DNA from: Streptomyces sp. RPA4-2 | GTDB lineage: Bacteria; Actinomycetota; Actinomycetes; Streptomycetales; Streptomycetaceae | Assembly: GCF_012273515.2 (NCBI RefSeq) | Contig: NZ_CP050975.2 | Span: forward strand, 9,300,001-9,364,000 | Direction of reading: 5' to 3' | DNA: 64,000 nt | Shown: positions 11,201 to 18,714 of the stretch, one piece after another | Layout: each line of letters begins with the position of its first letter | Position numbering within the stretch: position 1 is the stretch's first letter | Made by a program: the position numbers and the translations under genes | Notes under the pieces: model-generated | Seen by the model: only the letters and a program-made list of their open reading frames with translations | Told to the model about the DNA's origin: nothing | Databases searched by the model: none

Positions 11201-12192
11201 TCTACGCCTTCGGCGGGAACGACGGGGCGAACCGGCTGTTCAAGGCCTACGTTCACGACCCGGCCACCCGTGGGTGGCAGCGGCTGGCGAACGTGCCGGA
11301 GGCGCTGGAGAAGCCCGGCGTGGAGGCGGTCGGCGGCGAGATCTACGTCGTCGGCGGCTGGGACAGTACCGGCAACGCCTCGACCGCGGCGTACCGCTAC
11401 GACCCGAAGCGCGACTCGTGGTCCTCAGCGGCGCCCCTCCCCGCGGGCGCCGTTGCCGGCGGTACGGCGGTCCTCGGCGGCCGGCTCTACGTGGTCGCCG
11501 GATGCGGCGGCAACTGCTTCCCGGCCTCGCAGGCGACCTATGTCTACGACCCGCAGGCCGACGCCTGGAGCCAGGTGGCGAACTACCCGATCACCGACTC
11601 CTGGCTCTCCTGCGCCGGAATCGACGGCCAGGTCGTCTGCGCCGGCGGGACCGATCCGGTCAGCGGCGAGGAGACGAAGGCGACATACGCCTTCGACCCG
11701 GTCACCGGCGCGTGGACTGCTCGGGCCGACCTGCCGTATCCGAACTGGGCGATGGCCTCCGCCTCCTCCGGCGGACGGCTCCAGCTGGTCGGCGGCGTCG
11801 CCAACGGACAACTGACCGACCAGGCCGAGGAGTACGACCCGGCGACCGACTCCTGGTCGACCCTGCCGGCGGCCAACGCGCTGGTCTACCGCGGCAGCGG
11901 CGCCTGCGGGCTGTACGTCGTCGGCGGGGCGTATGCCGGCAACGGTCCGGTCAGCGGCGTCGAGCAGCTGCCCGGATACGGCGACTGCGGCAGCTCGGGC
12001 GCCGCCACCTGGCTGTCGGCGCCGCACACCATCAACGTCGCCCCGGGCGCCGCGGTAAAGGTACGGGTCACCCTGAACGCGGGCGAGGTCGACCAGGCCG
12101 GCACCTACACGAGCGGGCTGACCATCGGCACCGACTCGCCGTACGCCGTCCCGACGCTCGCCGCCACGATGAAGGTGACCGGCAGGCACTGA
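8272..12192 (+). CDS. S53 sedolisin-like protease with carboxypeptidase-regulatory and Kelch domains
   Basis: Secreted serine-carboxyl protease of 1306 residues. The ATG at 8272 follows GAGGAG. After the signal peptide the sedolisin domain shows Glu166 and Asp170 (WSVETALDLDA), the oxyanion Asp245 (STGDYG) and nucleophile Ser342 (GGTSLSSP). Two carboxypeptidase-regulatory beta-sandwich repeats follow at about residues 420-590. Next come a jelly-roll-like segment around 600-765, another regulatory repeat near 775, and Kelch repeats near 960-1230 (YVVGG motifs). A beta-sandwich closes the protein. The propeptide usual for sedolisins appears short, about 60 residues. A hairpin follows the stop. 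Confidence 0.92.
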   Translation: MHIRPRMWAAGVAVACAVAFGLSGGAPAQAAPTATGTPQSTVGYKPAGCAVPVPPSERKGGAPYATCDLMVVTNSHGRMAAGSSAPSADALTPNDLRAAYDLPTGGSGETVAIVDAGGYATAEADLAVFRGTYGLPGCTAANGCFTKLDQNGGHNLPPEDADWSVETALDLDAVSAACPACHILLVEADSAGIDDLGQAENTAAAHHPVAISNSYGIPREGGSFVAAYDHDYDHPGIAVTASTGDYGNVIEWPSSSGNVVAVGGTTLTRDDTNARGWTEAAWASGGSGCSGFEPKPAYQQGIDTGCRNRATADISADADPATGLGIYNSTAAAGWLRVGGTSLSSPLVAAMYALAGTPTPGTYPVTYPYADTNAGDVTDVTAGSDGYCGNQLCNAREGWDGPTGLGTPAGIGALRQGPHGLVTGTAHGTGSGTASGPIAGASVTATDVDGRSYTARTDASGGFTLAPAPGAYTLTVAQFGYTKVTAKAKVAEGRTAKESFTLRALPTHSVSGTVTDTSGHGWPLAATITVDGYPGAAITTDPVTGRYAVRLPDDGNYRLHVSATLPGYKTADDTVAVGTRDIRHDVALSVDASACTAFGYRYGYKGTTTDFEGWTGATPKDGWTVTDDSGSGVTWRFDDPSGSGNDTGGTGQFAEVDSFDGGIDTEETTSLVSPVLDLSDDATPIVSFDNSFTSPRYNSNASVEVSVDGGRTWTSVWHMARTISYGPEAVAIPQAAGKSDVRVRFRYDAVHSWYWKVDNVFIGNRSCDSAAGGLVAGTVDDANTGKALSGATVSVNGTPTATTTGGAYEVFAPASAADSTGRTTLGVVDGAYTASTAKTPVARDRVTQKDWHLGAGRISVSGGLRATQPLGRSTTRTVTFRNTGTAPVHVVLNPLDGSYTPDSHPGNPGKSGTGAPIRHVGGDFTRGSLTTGSTHRAAASTSSTDATTATGATAWTTGDALPTPVMDSGSVTLDGKVYAFGGNDGANRLFKAYVHDPATRGWQRLANVPEALEKPGVEAVGGEIYVVGGWDSTGNASTAAYRYDPKRDSWSSAAPLPAGAVAGGTAVLGGRLYVVAGCGGNCFPASQATYVYDPQADAWSQVANYPITDSWLSCAGIDGQVVCAGGTDPVSGEETKATYAFDPVTGAWTARADLPYPNWAMASASSGGRLQLVGGVANGQLTDQAEEYDPATDSWSTLPAANALVYRGSGACGLYVVGGAYAGNGPVSGVEQLPGYGDCGSSGAATWLSAPHTINVAPGAAVKVRVTLNAGEVDQAGTYTSGLTIGTDSPYAVPTLAATMKVTGRH

Positions 12193-12238
12193 CCGCGGAC
12201 GGCCGGTCGGCCCGCAGCCGACCGTATGGGCACGACCC

Positions 12239-12276
12239 GACGGGGCTCCCGGGAACCCGGACCCGGGAGCCCCGTC
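12239..12276 (+). terminator. Strong hairpin after the S53 protease gene
   Basis: A perfect 15-bp stem (GACGGGGCTCCCGGG and its complement) with an 8-nt loop, about 45 nt after the stop codon. It has no U tract, as is common in high-GC actinomycetes. Likely a transcription terminator. Confidence 0.8.
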
Positions 12277-12384
12277 AGGGTCTGACGGTCCGCGGCACTG
12301 GCTCGACTCTGTCGAGGATCTTGGAGTTTTCCGGTGCGGCAGCATGCTCAACGGGCATGCTCGGGCCGTTCCGAAGATCGATGC

Positions 12385-12607
12385 ATGCCGAGGTGTTCGT
12401 TGTCGCTCCATCCTCGTTCCGGTGAGCGAGTCACGTCTTTGAACGCGCAGGTCACGTGGGCGAGCAACCCGGGTGATACGACGGCGATGTGGGTAAGAAA
12501 CCGCCTCGACGGGTTGTGGCACGACGAGGACTTTCGCCGGCTGGTATCCGTGTGACGGGCGTCCGGGTCTCTCGTCGGCCCAACTGGCCACCGTCTGTGT
12601 GCTGCAG
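12385..12607 (+). pseudogene. IS1182-type transposase N-terminal remnant
   Basis: The frame from 12385 reads SLHPRSGERV then TTAMWVRNRLDGLWHDEDF, the typical opening of IS1182-family transposases. A one-base shift is then needed to continue FAGWYPCDGRPGLSSAQLAT and VCVLQ. Sequence beyond about 12607 belongs to a different gene family. This is therefore a truncated, frameshifted fragment with no catalytic part. Confidence 0.7.
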
Positions 12608-12856
12608 TCCGGCCATCAACTGCCGGCGCACCGCCGACCACCTCATCGACGCGTTCACGGGCAGTGGCGAGGCGGAGCTGATGAACGTGTACGCCCACCC
12701 GCTGGCTGTGCGGGCCGTGGTGGAAATGGTCGGCATGGACACCCACAACGACGACACCGACATCCTGGTTCAGGACCTGCGGATTTCACCGGACGCGGCC
12801 GAGGGCGGGGACCCCGTCGGTGCGTCTGTACGTGTCCTCCAGCGGCTGGTCGACTA
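12608..12856 (+). pseudogene. Cytochrome P450 internal fragment
   Basis: Translation gives RRTADHLIDAFTGSGEAEL and YAHPLAVRAVVEMVGM, matching the helix D to F region of bacterial CYPs. It is joined upstream to the IS1182 fragment and cut on the right by the IS630 element at 12857. The I helix, ExxR and heme Cys are all absent. It is not a part of the intact P450 at 21.5 kb, which keeps its own copy of this region. Confidence 0.6.
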
Positions 12857-14010
12857 GTGTCCTGCGCCAGTAGTTGATCGTTAGAAAGTGCATGACCTCT
12901 GCTGCTGGTGTGTCAGTTCCTCGTCGTGGCCCAAAACTCGAACCGTTGCTGCTGTCTGATGACGAGCGGGCGGTGTTGGAGCGGTGGACGCGTCGGGCGA
13001 CATCTGCCCAGGCCCTGGCCTTGCGGGCGCGGATCGTGCTGGCGTGCGCGGGGCCGGGAGTGCCGCCGATTGTCGCGGTCGCCCGGGATCTGCGGGTGAC
13101 AGCGGACACCGTCCGCAAGTGGCGGCGCCGCTTCCTCGCCGAACGGCTGGAGGGGCTGGCCGACGAGCCGAGGCCGGGCCGGCCGCCCACCATCAGCGTC
13201 GATCAGGTGGAAGAGGTCGTGGTCACCACGCTGGAACAACTGCCGAAGAACGCCACCCACTGGTCTAGGAAATCGATGGCGGAGCACAGTGGTCTGTCGA
13301 AGTCCACGGTCGGCCGGATCTGGCGGCAGTTCCAGCTCAAACCGCACCTGAGCGACACCTTCAAGCTGTCGACAGACCCGTTGTTCATCGAGAAGGTCTA
13401 CGACGTCGTCGGCCTCTATTTCAACCCGCCCGAGGGCGCAGTGGTGCTCTCGGTGGACGAGAAGTCGCAGATCCAGGCCCTGGACCGCTCCCAGCCCGTG
13501 CTGCCGATAATGCCGGGCATGCCCGAGCGGCGCACCCACGACTACGTCCGTAACGGCCTGACCACCTTGTTCGCCGCCTTCGACGTCGCAACCGGTCAAG
13601 TCATCACCGCTCTGCACCGCCGGCACCGGGCCGCGGAGTTCAAGAAGTTCCTGATCCGCATCGACAAAGTGGTGCCGGCGCACCTGCAGGTCCACCTGAT
13701 CGTAGACAACTACGGCACCCACAAAACACCGGCGATCAAGGCCTGGCTGGCTAAACACCCGCGGTTCGAGCTGCACTTCACTCCGACCGGCTCCTCCTGG
13801 ATCAACCAGGTCGAGCGGTGGTTCGGCTACCTGGCCCACCAGATGATCCGCCGTGGCGCACACAAGAACATCCAGGCCCTTGAAGCCGACATCCGAGCGT
13901 GGGTCAAAGACTGGAACGAAGACCCCAAGCCGTTCATCTGGACCAAGACCGCCGAGGAAATCCTCGACTCCCTCGCCCGCATCTGCCGACGGATCTCCGG
14001 CGCAGGACAC
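12857..14010 (+). mobile_element. IS630-family insertion sequence, copy A
   Basis: A 1154-bp element with terminal inverted repeats GTGTCCTGCGCC at both ends. TA is duplicated at 12855-12856 and 14011-14012, the family hallmark. It carries one transposase gene and is the same length as copy B at 57336-58489, with an identical translated transposase. It sits at a CTAG site at the end of a P450 fragment. Intact and probably recently active. Confidence 0.93.
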
Positions 14011-14013
14011 TAG
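12892..14013 (+). CDS. IS630-family DDE transposase (copy A)
   Basis: Transposase of 373 residues from the ATG at 12892; a TTG at 12874 is also in frame. The N-terminal HTH region contains VARDLRVTADTVRKWRRRF. The catalytic triad is Asp189 (LSVDEKSQ), Asp272 (LIVDNYGTHK) and Glu308 (NQVERWF), with 35 residues between the last two as expected for IS630/Tc1. The stop codon TAG is not fully inside the element: TA is the duplicated target and the G is host sequence. Confidence 0.95.
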   Translation: MTSAAGVSVPRRGPKLEPLLLSDDERAVLERWTRRATSAQALALRARIVLACAGPGVPPIVAVARDLRVTADTVRKWRRRFLAERLEGLADEPRPGRPPTISVDQVEEVVVTTLEQLPKNATHWSRKSMAEHSGLSKSTVGRIWRQFQLKPHLSDTFKLSTDPLFIEKVYDVVGLYFNPPEGAVVLSVDEKSQIQALDRSQPVLPIMPGMPERRTHDYVRNGLTTLFAAFDVATGQVITALHRRHRAAEFKKFLIRIDKVVPAHLQVHLIVDNYGTHKTPAIKAWLAKHPRFELHFTPTGSSWINQVERWFGYLAHQMIRRGAHKNIQALEADIRAWVKDWNEDPKPFIWTKTAEEILDSLARICRRISGAGH

Positions 14014-14122
14014 GGCTTCAGAGGGTGGTATGTGACGTGATGTCATGTTGGTTGTCGCTGAAACGTGTGGCTCAGGGGTATCGGGACTGATCGGGGAGTC
14101 CTGTCGTGCTGGAGTGTTCTTC

Positions 14123-14912
14123 GTGAGCGACCGCCAGCCCTACAAGACGGACTTATCGTGGGGGGAGGTAGTCCCACTGGCAGCCGGTACGGGACTGGTA
14201 GAGCAGGGCGTCGACGATCTCCCGCATCTCATAGGCGCCCTGGTGGCCGCTGACGGAGTGATGCTGAACCTACCTGCCCCCGGTCGGCGCGGTGAAGTAC
14301 TACTTCTGCAAGTGGCGCGATGAGGGCACCGGCCAGACCATCCACGACCTGCTGCGCTGGCAGGTTCGCGAGAGCCGGGGGCACAAGGCTGACCCGAGCC
14401 TGGTGGTGCTCGACCCCCAGAGCCTGCACGCGGCCGTCGGGGTGCCCGCCGGCGCCACCGGCAGGGACGCGGCAAGAAAAGTCCCAGGCCGCCGGCGCGG
14501 CCTGGCAGTTGATGTTCTCGGTCTGGTGATCGCGGTCGTCGTCCTCGCCGCGAGCACGCACGACAACACCGCGGGCATCATGCTGCCGGACCAGGTCGCC
14601 GAGCACGCCGGCGACAGCGTCCGCAAGGCACTGGTCGACCAGGGCTTCAAGAACCAGGTGGTCCTGGACGGCGCCAACCTGGACATCGACGTCGAAGTCG
14701 TCGACCGCAACCCGGGAACCAGCGGGTTCGTCCCGCAGCCCAAGAGGTGGGTGGTGGAGCAAGTGAACGGGATCATGATGCTGCACCGCAGGCTGGTACG
14801 GGACTACGAGCACCGGCCCGCCTCCGCCGAGTCGAGGGCGTACTGGGCCATAAGCGACCGGATGGCCCGGATGCTCACCGCGACCTCCACCCCTACCTGG
14901 CGCGGCGCGTGA
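14123..14912 (+). pseudogene. IS5-type transposase with internal inverted segment
   Basis: The gene opens with GTG at 14123 (SDRQPYKTDLS) and ends with a well-preserved C-terminal half at 14283-14912 (VKYYFCKWRDEGTG ... DYEHRPASAESRAYW). Between about 14158 and 14268 the expected N-terminal sequence is found only on the opposite strand, reading EMREIVDALLYQSRTGCQWD then YLPH. So roughly 110 bp is inverted inside the gene, flanked by imperfect inverted copies of GGGGGAGGTAG. The product cannot be made in one frame. Its stop overlaps the start of the next gene (GTGA). Confidence 0.75.
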
Positions 14913-15332
14913 GCGGCAACGAGCTGACCTTGGGAGCGGTGCTGGCACAGTTGGAGGACCAAGAACACGAGATCGCCGCGCGGTCCGAGGCCGCGCGGAG
15001 ACGCATCGCGGAACTCACCGCGCAATTGGAGGAGTTCCACCAGGTCGCCCAGGAGATCCGCATCACCCGCAAGACCCTGCTAGCGCTGCCTGATCCGTCC
15101 CCGCCGACGCCGCCGGCCGCGAAGCTGCCGGACCATCTGGCCTACCGGCAGATCATGGCGGTGCTCGCCGCGGCCGACGCCCCGCTGCGGGCCCGGGCGG
15201 TCTGCGAGGCGATGGACCTGGAGATCGCAGCCCAGCAACGTCAACAACGTCCGGACGAAGCTCCAGCGGCTGGTCGAACGCGGGATCCTGATCGAGCCCG
15301 AGCAGGGATTGTTCACCCAGCCACGGCCGTAG
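14909..15332 (+). pseudogene. IS-linked passenger protein (coiled coil + winged helix), frameshifted
   Basis: Starts at GTG 14909, overlapping the transposase stop. Residues form a coiled coil (LEDQEHEIAARSEAARRRIA, QLEEFHQVAQEIRITRKTLL). A winged-helix-like half follows (YRQIMAVLAAADAPLRARAV, then SNVNNVRTKLQRLVERGILI, ending GLFTQPRP). A one-base gain near 15228 (GATCGCAGCCC) breaks the frame between EAMDLEIA and PSNVNN. From memory, proteins of this layout are common beside actinobacterial transposases. Two further decayed relatives lie at 15738 and 21350. Confidence 0.7.
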
Positions 15333-15353
15333 CCACCCGGGCCCGTTGGGGAA

Positions 15354-15692
15354 CTAATTCCACGCGACGGCCACGATGGCTGCGGCCGCCGTGAACGCCC
15401 CCACAGCATAGAAGGCCCACGGTTGCTTGTTGCGCATGCCCACCAGCGCGGTCACCGCCACCAGGACGTCCAATGCCAGTTTCACCCCCATCTTCGCGTG
15501 AACCACCGGCAGGTCCAGGGATATTCGGGTCCAGATGAGTCCCGCACCGGTGACCAGCTGGACGACCGCGCTGCTCAGCATGTAGCTGCCAGTCACCGGG
15601 TCCTTCCCTCGCAGCTGGAAGAAGAGGCCACCCAGGAGTGCGGCGAACCCGAAGAGGTGGAAGACAAGGAACACATACCGAAGGATCTCCAT
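15354..15692 (-). CDS. Small integral membrane protein (unknown function)
   Basis: Product of 112 residues from the ATG at 15692; a TTG at 15722 would add ten residues. Four hydrophobic helices are evident: around EILRYVFLVFHLFGFAALLG, MLSSAVVQLVTGAGLIW, VKLALDVLVAVTALVG and AFYAVGAFTAAAAIVAVAW. It resembles the small integral membrane proteins common in actinomycetes, but I cannot name a function. It is isolated between two passenger-gene remnants, so it may be a survivor of older local sequence. Confidence 0.7.
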   Translation of the reverse strand: MEILRYVFLVFHLFGFAALLGGLFFQLRGKDPVTGSYMLSSAVVQLVTGAGLIWTRISLDLPVVHAKMGVKLALDVLVAVTALVGMRNKQPWAFYAVGAFTAAAAIVAVAWN

Positions 15693-15737
15693 GCCGGTGA
15701 TCGTTCCATAGAGACGGAACAAATTGACGGTCTTTTA

Positions 15738-16041
15738 GACGGGAACTCGACCACGTCCGCATCACCCTCGCGACCGCCACCGCCGTGGCCGACGATCTCG
15801 ACGGCGACGACTCCCCGGGCAAATTTGAACCGGCCTTGCATGGGCACCCCTCTACCTCCAGCGCCTGGCGGTCGTCGCAGACAGGAAACCGTCCCTGCGA
15901 GCCCGTGACCTGTGTGAAGCCCTTTAACTCGGACTACTGCCGAAGAACGTCGAAGGCGCCCACTCCAAGCTCAAGCGCCTCGTCGCCCGCGGCATCCTCA
16001 CCGAGACCGAACCCGGATTGTTCACTCAGGACCAGCCATAG
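15738..16041 (+). pseudogene. Second passenger-gene relative, decayed
   Basis: The N-terminal part reads RELDHVRITLATATAVADD. After a frameshift near 15850 comes LQRLAVVADRKPSLRARDLC with EAL, then an in-frame TAA, then LLPKNVEGAHSKLKRLVARG and LFTQDQP. The last part aligns clearly with the end of the gene at 14909 (NVNNVRTKLQRLVERGIL ... GLFTQPRP). At least one frameshift and one nonsense mutation make it nonfunctional. Confidence 0.65.
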
Positions 16042-16115
16042 GGCCCCCGCCTCCGCGACCAGCTCGCCTCACCCAACGCAACCCCCGAAACGGGCATCGA
16101 GTCACTTACCGCCCC

Positions 16116-16124
16116 CTCGGAGGG
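16116..16124 (+). repeat. Target-site duplication, left copy (ISAs1 element)
   Basis: The 9-bp sequence CTCGGAGGG directly precedes the element and is repeated at 17486-17494 directly after it. A 9-bp duplication fits the ISAs1 family. Confidence 0.85.
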
Positions 16125-17485
16125 CAGGGCGGTTGCAAGTTCCGGGATCGTGTAGATCGTCCGCGCCCAGCGGGAGTTGACGTGGCAACAGCACAGGCAC
16201 GAGACCGGTGATCATCAGGGTGTCTACGCCAGCTGATCACATCGAGGTCCCGTGCCTGCTGCTCCATCTTCCCCGATCCCTGCCGCCCTGGCGAAACTGA
16301 GGCCTCTTCACCAGCACGACACCGGCCGCCTGCGCGTCCACCTCCGGCGCGTACCGGACCCGCGTTCGCGTCGCGGGCGGTGGTATCCCCTGGTCGGCTT
16401 GCTGCTGATCTGTGCCTGCGCAGTCGTCTCCGGCGCCCGAACCATCACCGAGATCACCGAGTGGGGACAGCGCGCCACCACCACGGTGCTGGAGCTGCTC
16501 GGCATCCGCCGCCACCTGCCCGGACGTCGCCGCGCCCCGTCCCACGCCACCCTCACCCGGCTCCTGGCCGCCCTCGACGGCGATGCCCTGGACGCCGCGA
16601 TCGGCGCCTACCTGGCCGAACACGACCACACCGCCGTCGACGTCACCGGCTCGGCGCCGCGGCCGGCGATCGCGGTGGACGGCAAGGCGCTGTCCGGCTC
16701 CGCGCACCGACAGCAGCGCCACCGGCACCTGCTGTCCGCCGTCACCCACGCCCCCACCGTCACCCTGGCCCAGCGGGAGGTGGGGGCCAAGACCAACGAG
16801 ACCGCCGCCTTCCGCCCGCTGCTGGAACCACTCAATCTGGCCGGCGCCGTGGTCACCTTCGACGCCCTGCACAGCGTCAAGGATCAGGTGCGCTGGCTGG
16901 TGCAGGAGAAGAAAGCCCACTACATCGCGGTGATCAAGGGAAACCAGCCGACCGCGTCGGCCCAGGTCAAGGCCCTGCCATGGGAGCAGGTACCCGTGGC
17001 GCACACCGTTTCCGAATCCGGGCACGGGCGGCGGGAGTCCCGCTCGGTCAAGACCATGGCCATCGCGGCGAACCTGGGCGGGATCGCCTTCCCGGAAGCG
17101 CGGCTGGCCTTGCGCATCCACCGGCGCCGCCAGGAGAGCGGCAGGCGGCAGACCAGAGAGACGGTCTACGCCGTCACCAGCCTCGATACCCACCAGGCCA
17201 GCCCCGCTGACCTGGGCGGATACGTGCGCGGGCACTGGGGAATCGAAAATTCCAGCCACCACGTCAGAGATGTGGTCTTCGCCGAGGACGCCTCCACCGT
17301 CCACACCGGCAACGCGCCGCGGGCGATGGCCGCCTTGCGGAACCTGGCCATCGGCAGGCTGCGACTGCTGGGAGCCGACAACATCGCCAAGACCACCCGA
17401 GCGATCCGGGACGCACCCGAACACGCCCTCTGGATCTGGGGCATCACCGACAGCCCGCTCCTACCGGGAACTTGAAGCCGCCCTG
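16125..17485 (+). mobile_element. ISAs1-family insertion sequence
   Basis: A 1361-bp element. The left end is CAGGGCGGTTGCAAGTTC and the right end, read inward, CAGGGCGGCTTCAAGTTC: imperfect inverted repeats. Identical 9-bp duplications (CTCGGAGGG) flank it, so it arrived by a normal transposition. One full-length transposase gene fills it. The element looks intact. Confidence 0.9.
16252..17475 (+). CDS. ISAs1-family transposase
   Basis: Transposase of 407 residues from the GTG at 16252, preceded by GAGG. The family's N-terminal motif (RRVPDPRSRRGRWYPLVGLL) and DDE-like core segments are visible: AIAVDGKALSGS, AVVTFDALHS, YIAVIKGNQP and the C-terminal GHWGIENSSHHVRDVVFAED followed by TGNAPRAMAALRNLAI. 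The length is normal for the family. There are no frameshifts. It duplicates the element for cut-and-paste transposition. Confidence 0.93.
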   Translation: MPAAPSSPIPAALAKLRPLHQHDTGRLRVHLRRVPDPRSRRGRWYPLVGLLLICACAVVSGARTITEITEWGQRATTTVLELLGIRRHLPGRRRAPSHATLTRLLAALDGDALDAAIGAYLAEHDHTAVDVTGSAPRPAIAVDGKALSGSAHRQQRHRHLLSAVTHAPTVTLAQREVGAKTNETAAFRPLLEPLNLAGAVVTFDALHSVKDQVRWLVQEKKAHYIAVIKGNQPTASAQVKALPWEQVPVAHTVSESGHGRRESRSVKTMAIAANLGGIAFPEARLALRIHRRRQESGRRQTRETVYAVTSLDTHQASPADLGGYVRGHWGIENSSHHVRDVVFAEDASTVHTGNAPRAMAALRNLAIGRLRLLGADNIAKTTRAIRDAPEHALWIWGITDSPLLPGT

Positions 17486-17629
17486 CTCGGAGGGCGGTTC
17501 GCGAGTTCATGTCCGTTTCGGATATGGCGACGTACTTCAGTTGGCGAGTGAGCGCGTCGGGTCGCAATAGCTTGACCGGAGGAGGGTGGCTGTGGGGCCT
17601 CGTGACACGCCCGGCAAAAGTGCGTCACG

Positions 17630-18283
17630 ATGATCACTATGACCGACGGAATTGCATGGCTTGCTGCTCCCCAGTCGATCGCCTTCGGTGGCTACAGCGT
17701 GGTGCTCGGTCGAGGGTTGGACGCCGAAGAGCTGGTGTCTCGGCTGACCGCGACAGTGTTCGGGCCGACGCGCACGGCGCGTAGTCTGGCCCATCTCACC
17801 AGCAAGGACCTGATCGATGTCGTGGAGGACGGCCCCTGGGACCCCTACCCCGTGATAGGTCTGCGTTATGGAGAGATCGGCGAATGGGTCTTCGTGGTCA
17901 AGTACGGTGGCTGGCAGGCGGAGTTCGGCCCGCAGCCGCCTGTTTCTCGGGATGGTGCACACGTCTTCCAGCTGGAATTCGAAGAGGAGAACGGCAAGCC
18001 GGTACCGCCTCAGTTCTCCTATCTCCATGATGATCGTCTCATGTGTGCTTTCAATCTCCACCTGGACCGTTCATGGGGATACGACGGCGTGAACGGTGAC
18101 CGTGAGGTGGCGGTAGGCGTCGAGGAGATGCTGGCTGCTGCCGGCCTGCCAGACGCCAACATGCCTCGCCGCGAAGTGCACCGCACCACACTGGAGATCA
18201 TCGAACGATACTTCGGCCTTTCCCTGCCACGCAGGCAAGTCCTGGAGGCCGCGCTTCCCGCTGTGGTCCTGGAGATCGCGTAG
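17630..18283 (+). CDS. Hypothetical protein, DUF6461-like
   Basis: A 217-residue soluble protein; the ATG at 17639 is an alternative start. It resembles the DUF6461 group by its order of features: an N-terminal FGGYSVVLGRGLDAEELVSR, a central GPWDPYPVIGLRYGEIGEWV, and an aromatic strand region. No catalytic motif is visible. It lies right of the ISAs1 element with its own ATG, so it is not part of it. The family name is from memory and the function is unknown. Confidence 0.65.
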   Translation: MITMTDGIAWLAAPQSIAFGGYSVVLGRGLDAEELVSRLTATVFGPTRTARSLAHLTSKDLIDVVEDGPWDPYPVIGLRYGEIGEWVFVVKYGGWQAEFGPQPPVSRDGAHVFQLEFEEENGKPVPPQFSYLHDDRLMCAFNLHLDRSWGYDGVNGDREVAVGVEEMLAAAGLPDANMPRREVHRTTLEIIERYFGLSLPRRQVLEAALPAVVLEIA

Positions 18284-18310
18284 CCGGCGAGCCTCCAACT
18301 GAAGCGCTAG

Positions 18311-18699
18311 TAGGGCTCCGTTAGGTCTGTGTCGCGGCCCTGTTCGGGGGCATGGTGGGGGTGTGGACGCACATGAAGTAGAGCGGGCTCGGGCGCAGTT
18401 GGCGTTATTTGTGGCGGATGTGTTCGCGGCGGTGCCGCGTAAGGATCAGCGGGCGAAGGGTGACTGCTCTCTGCGGGGGCTGATGCTGGACGGGCGGCGT
18501 AAGTCGATCCAGCCGATGGCGGAGCGGCTGCCGGACGGCAATGAGCAGCACAGGGGACTCACCCTCTACCAGATCCTCGACGCCATCCAAGACCTGCTGA
18601 ACTGCTGGACCGGCACCTGCACCACCTGCCACCGCCCCCTGCCCAGAACATCCCCCACCAGCCAGAGCCCAAGAGCCACAACAACTTAACGGAGTCCTG
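18311..18699 (+). mobile_element. Internally deleted IS701-family element (MITE-like)
   Basis: A 389-bp element bounded by CTAG on both sides (18307-18310 and 18700-18703), the 4-bp target typical of IS701. Its ends match as inverted repeats: TAGGGCTCCGTTAGG on the left and CAGGACTCCGTTAAG read inward on the right. The single frame at 18363-18689 joins the transposase N-terminus (RKDQRAKGDCSLRGLMLDGR, RKSIQPMAERLPDG) in frame to its C-terminus (LYQILDAIQDLLNCWTGTCT, CHRPLP). The catalytic core is deleted. It could move only if a full IS701 supplied transposase. Confidence 0.8.
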
Positions 18700-18714
18700 C
18701 TAGTCGACCAGCGC

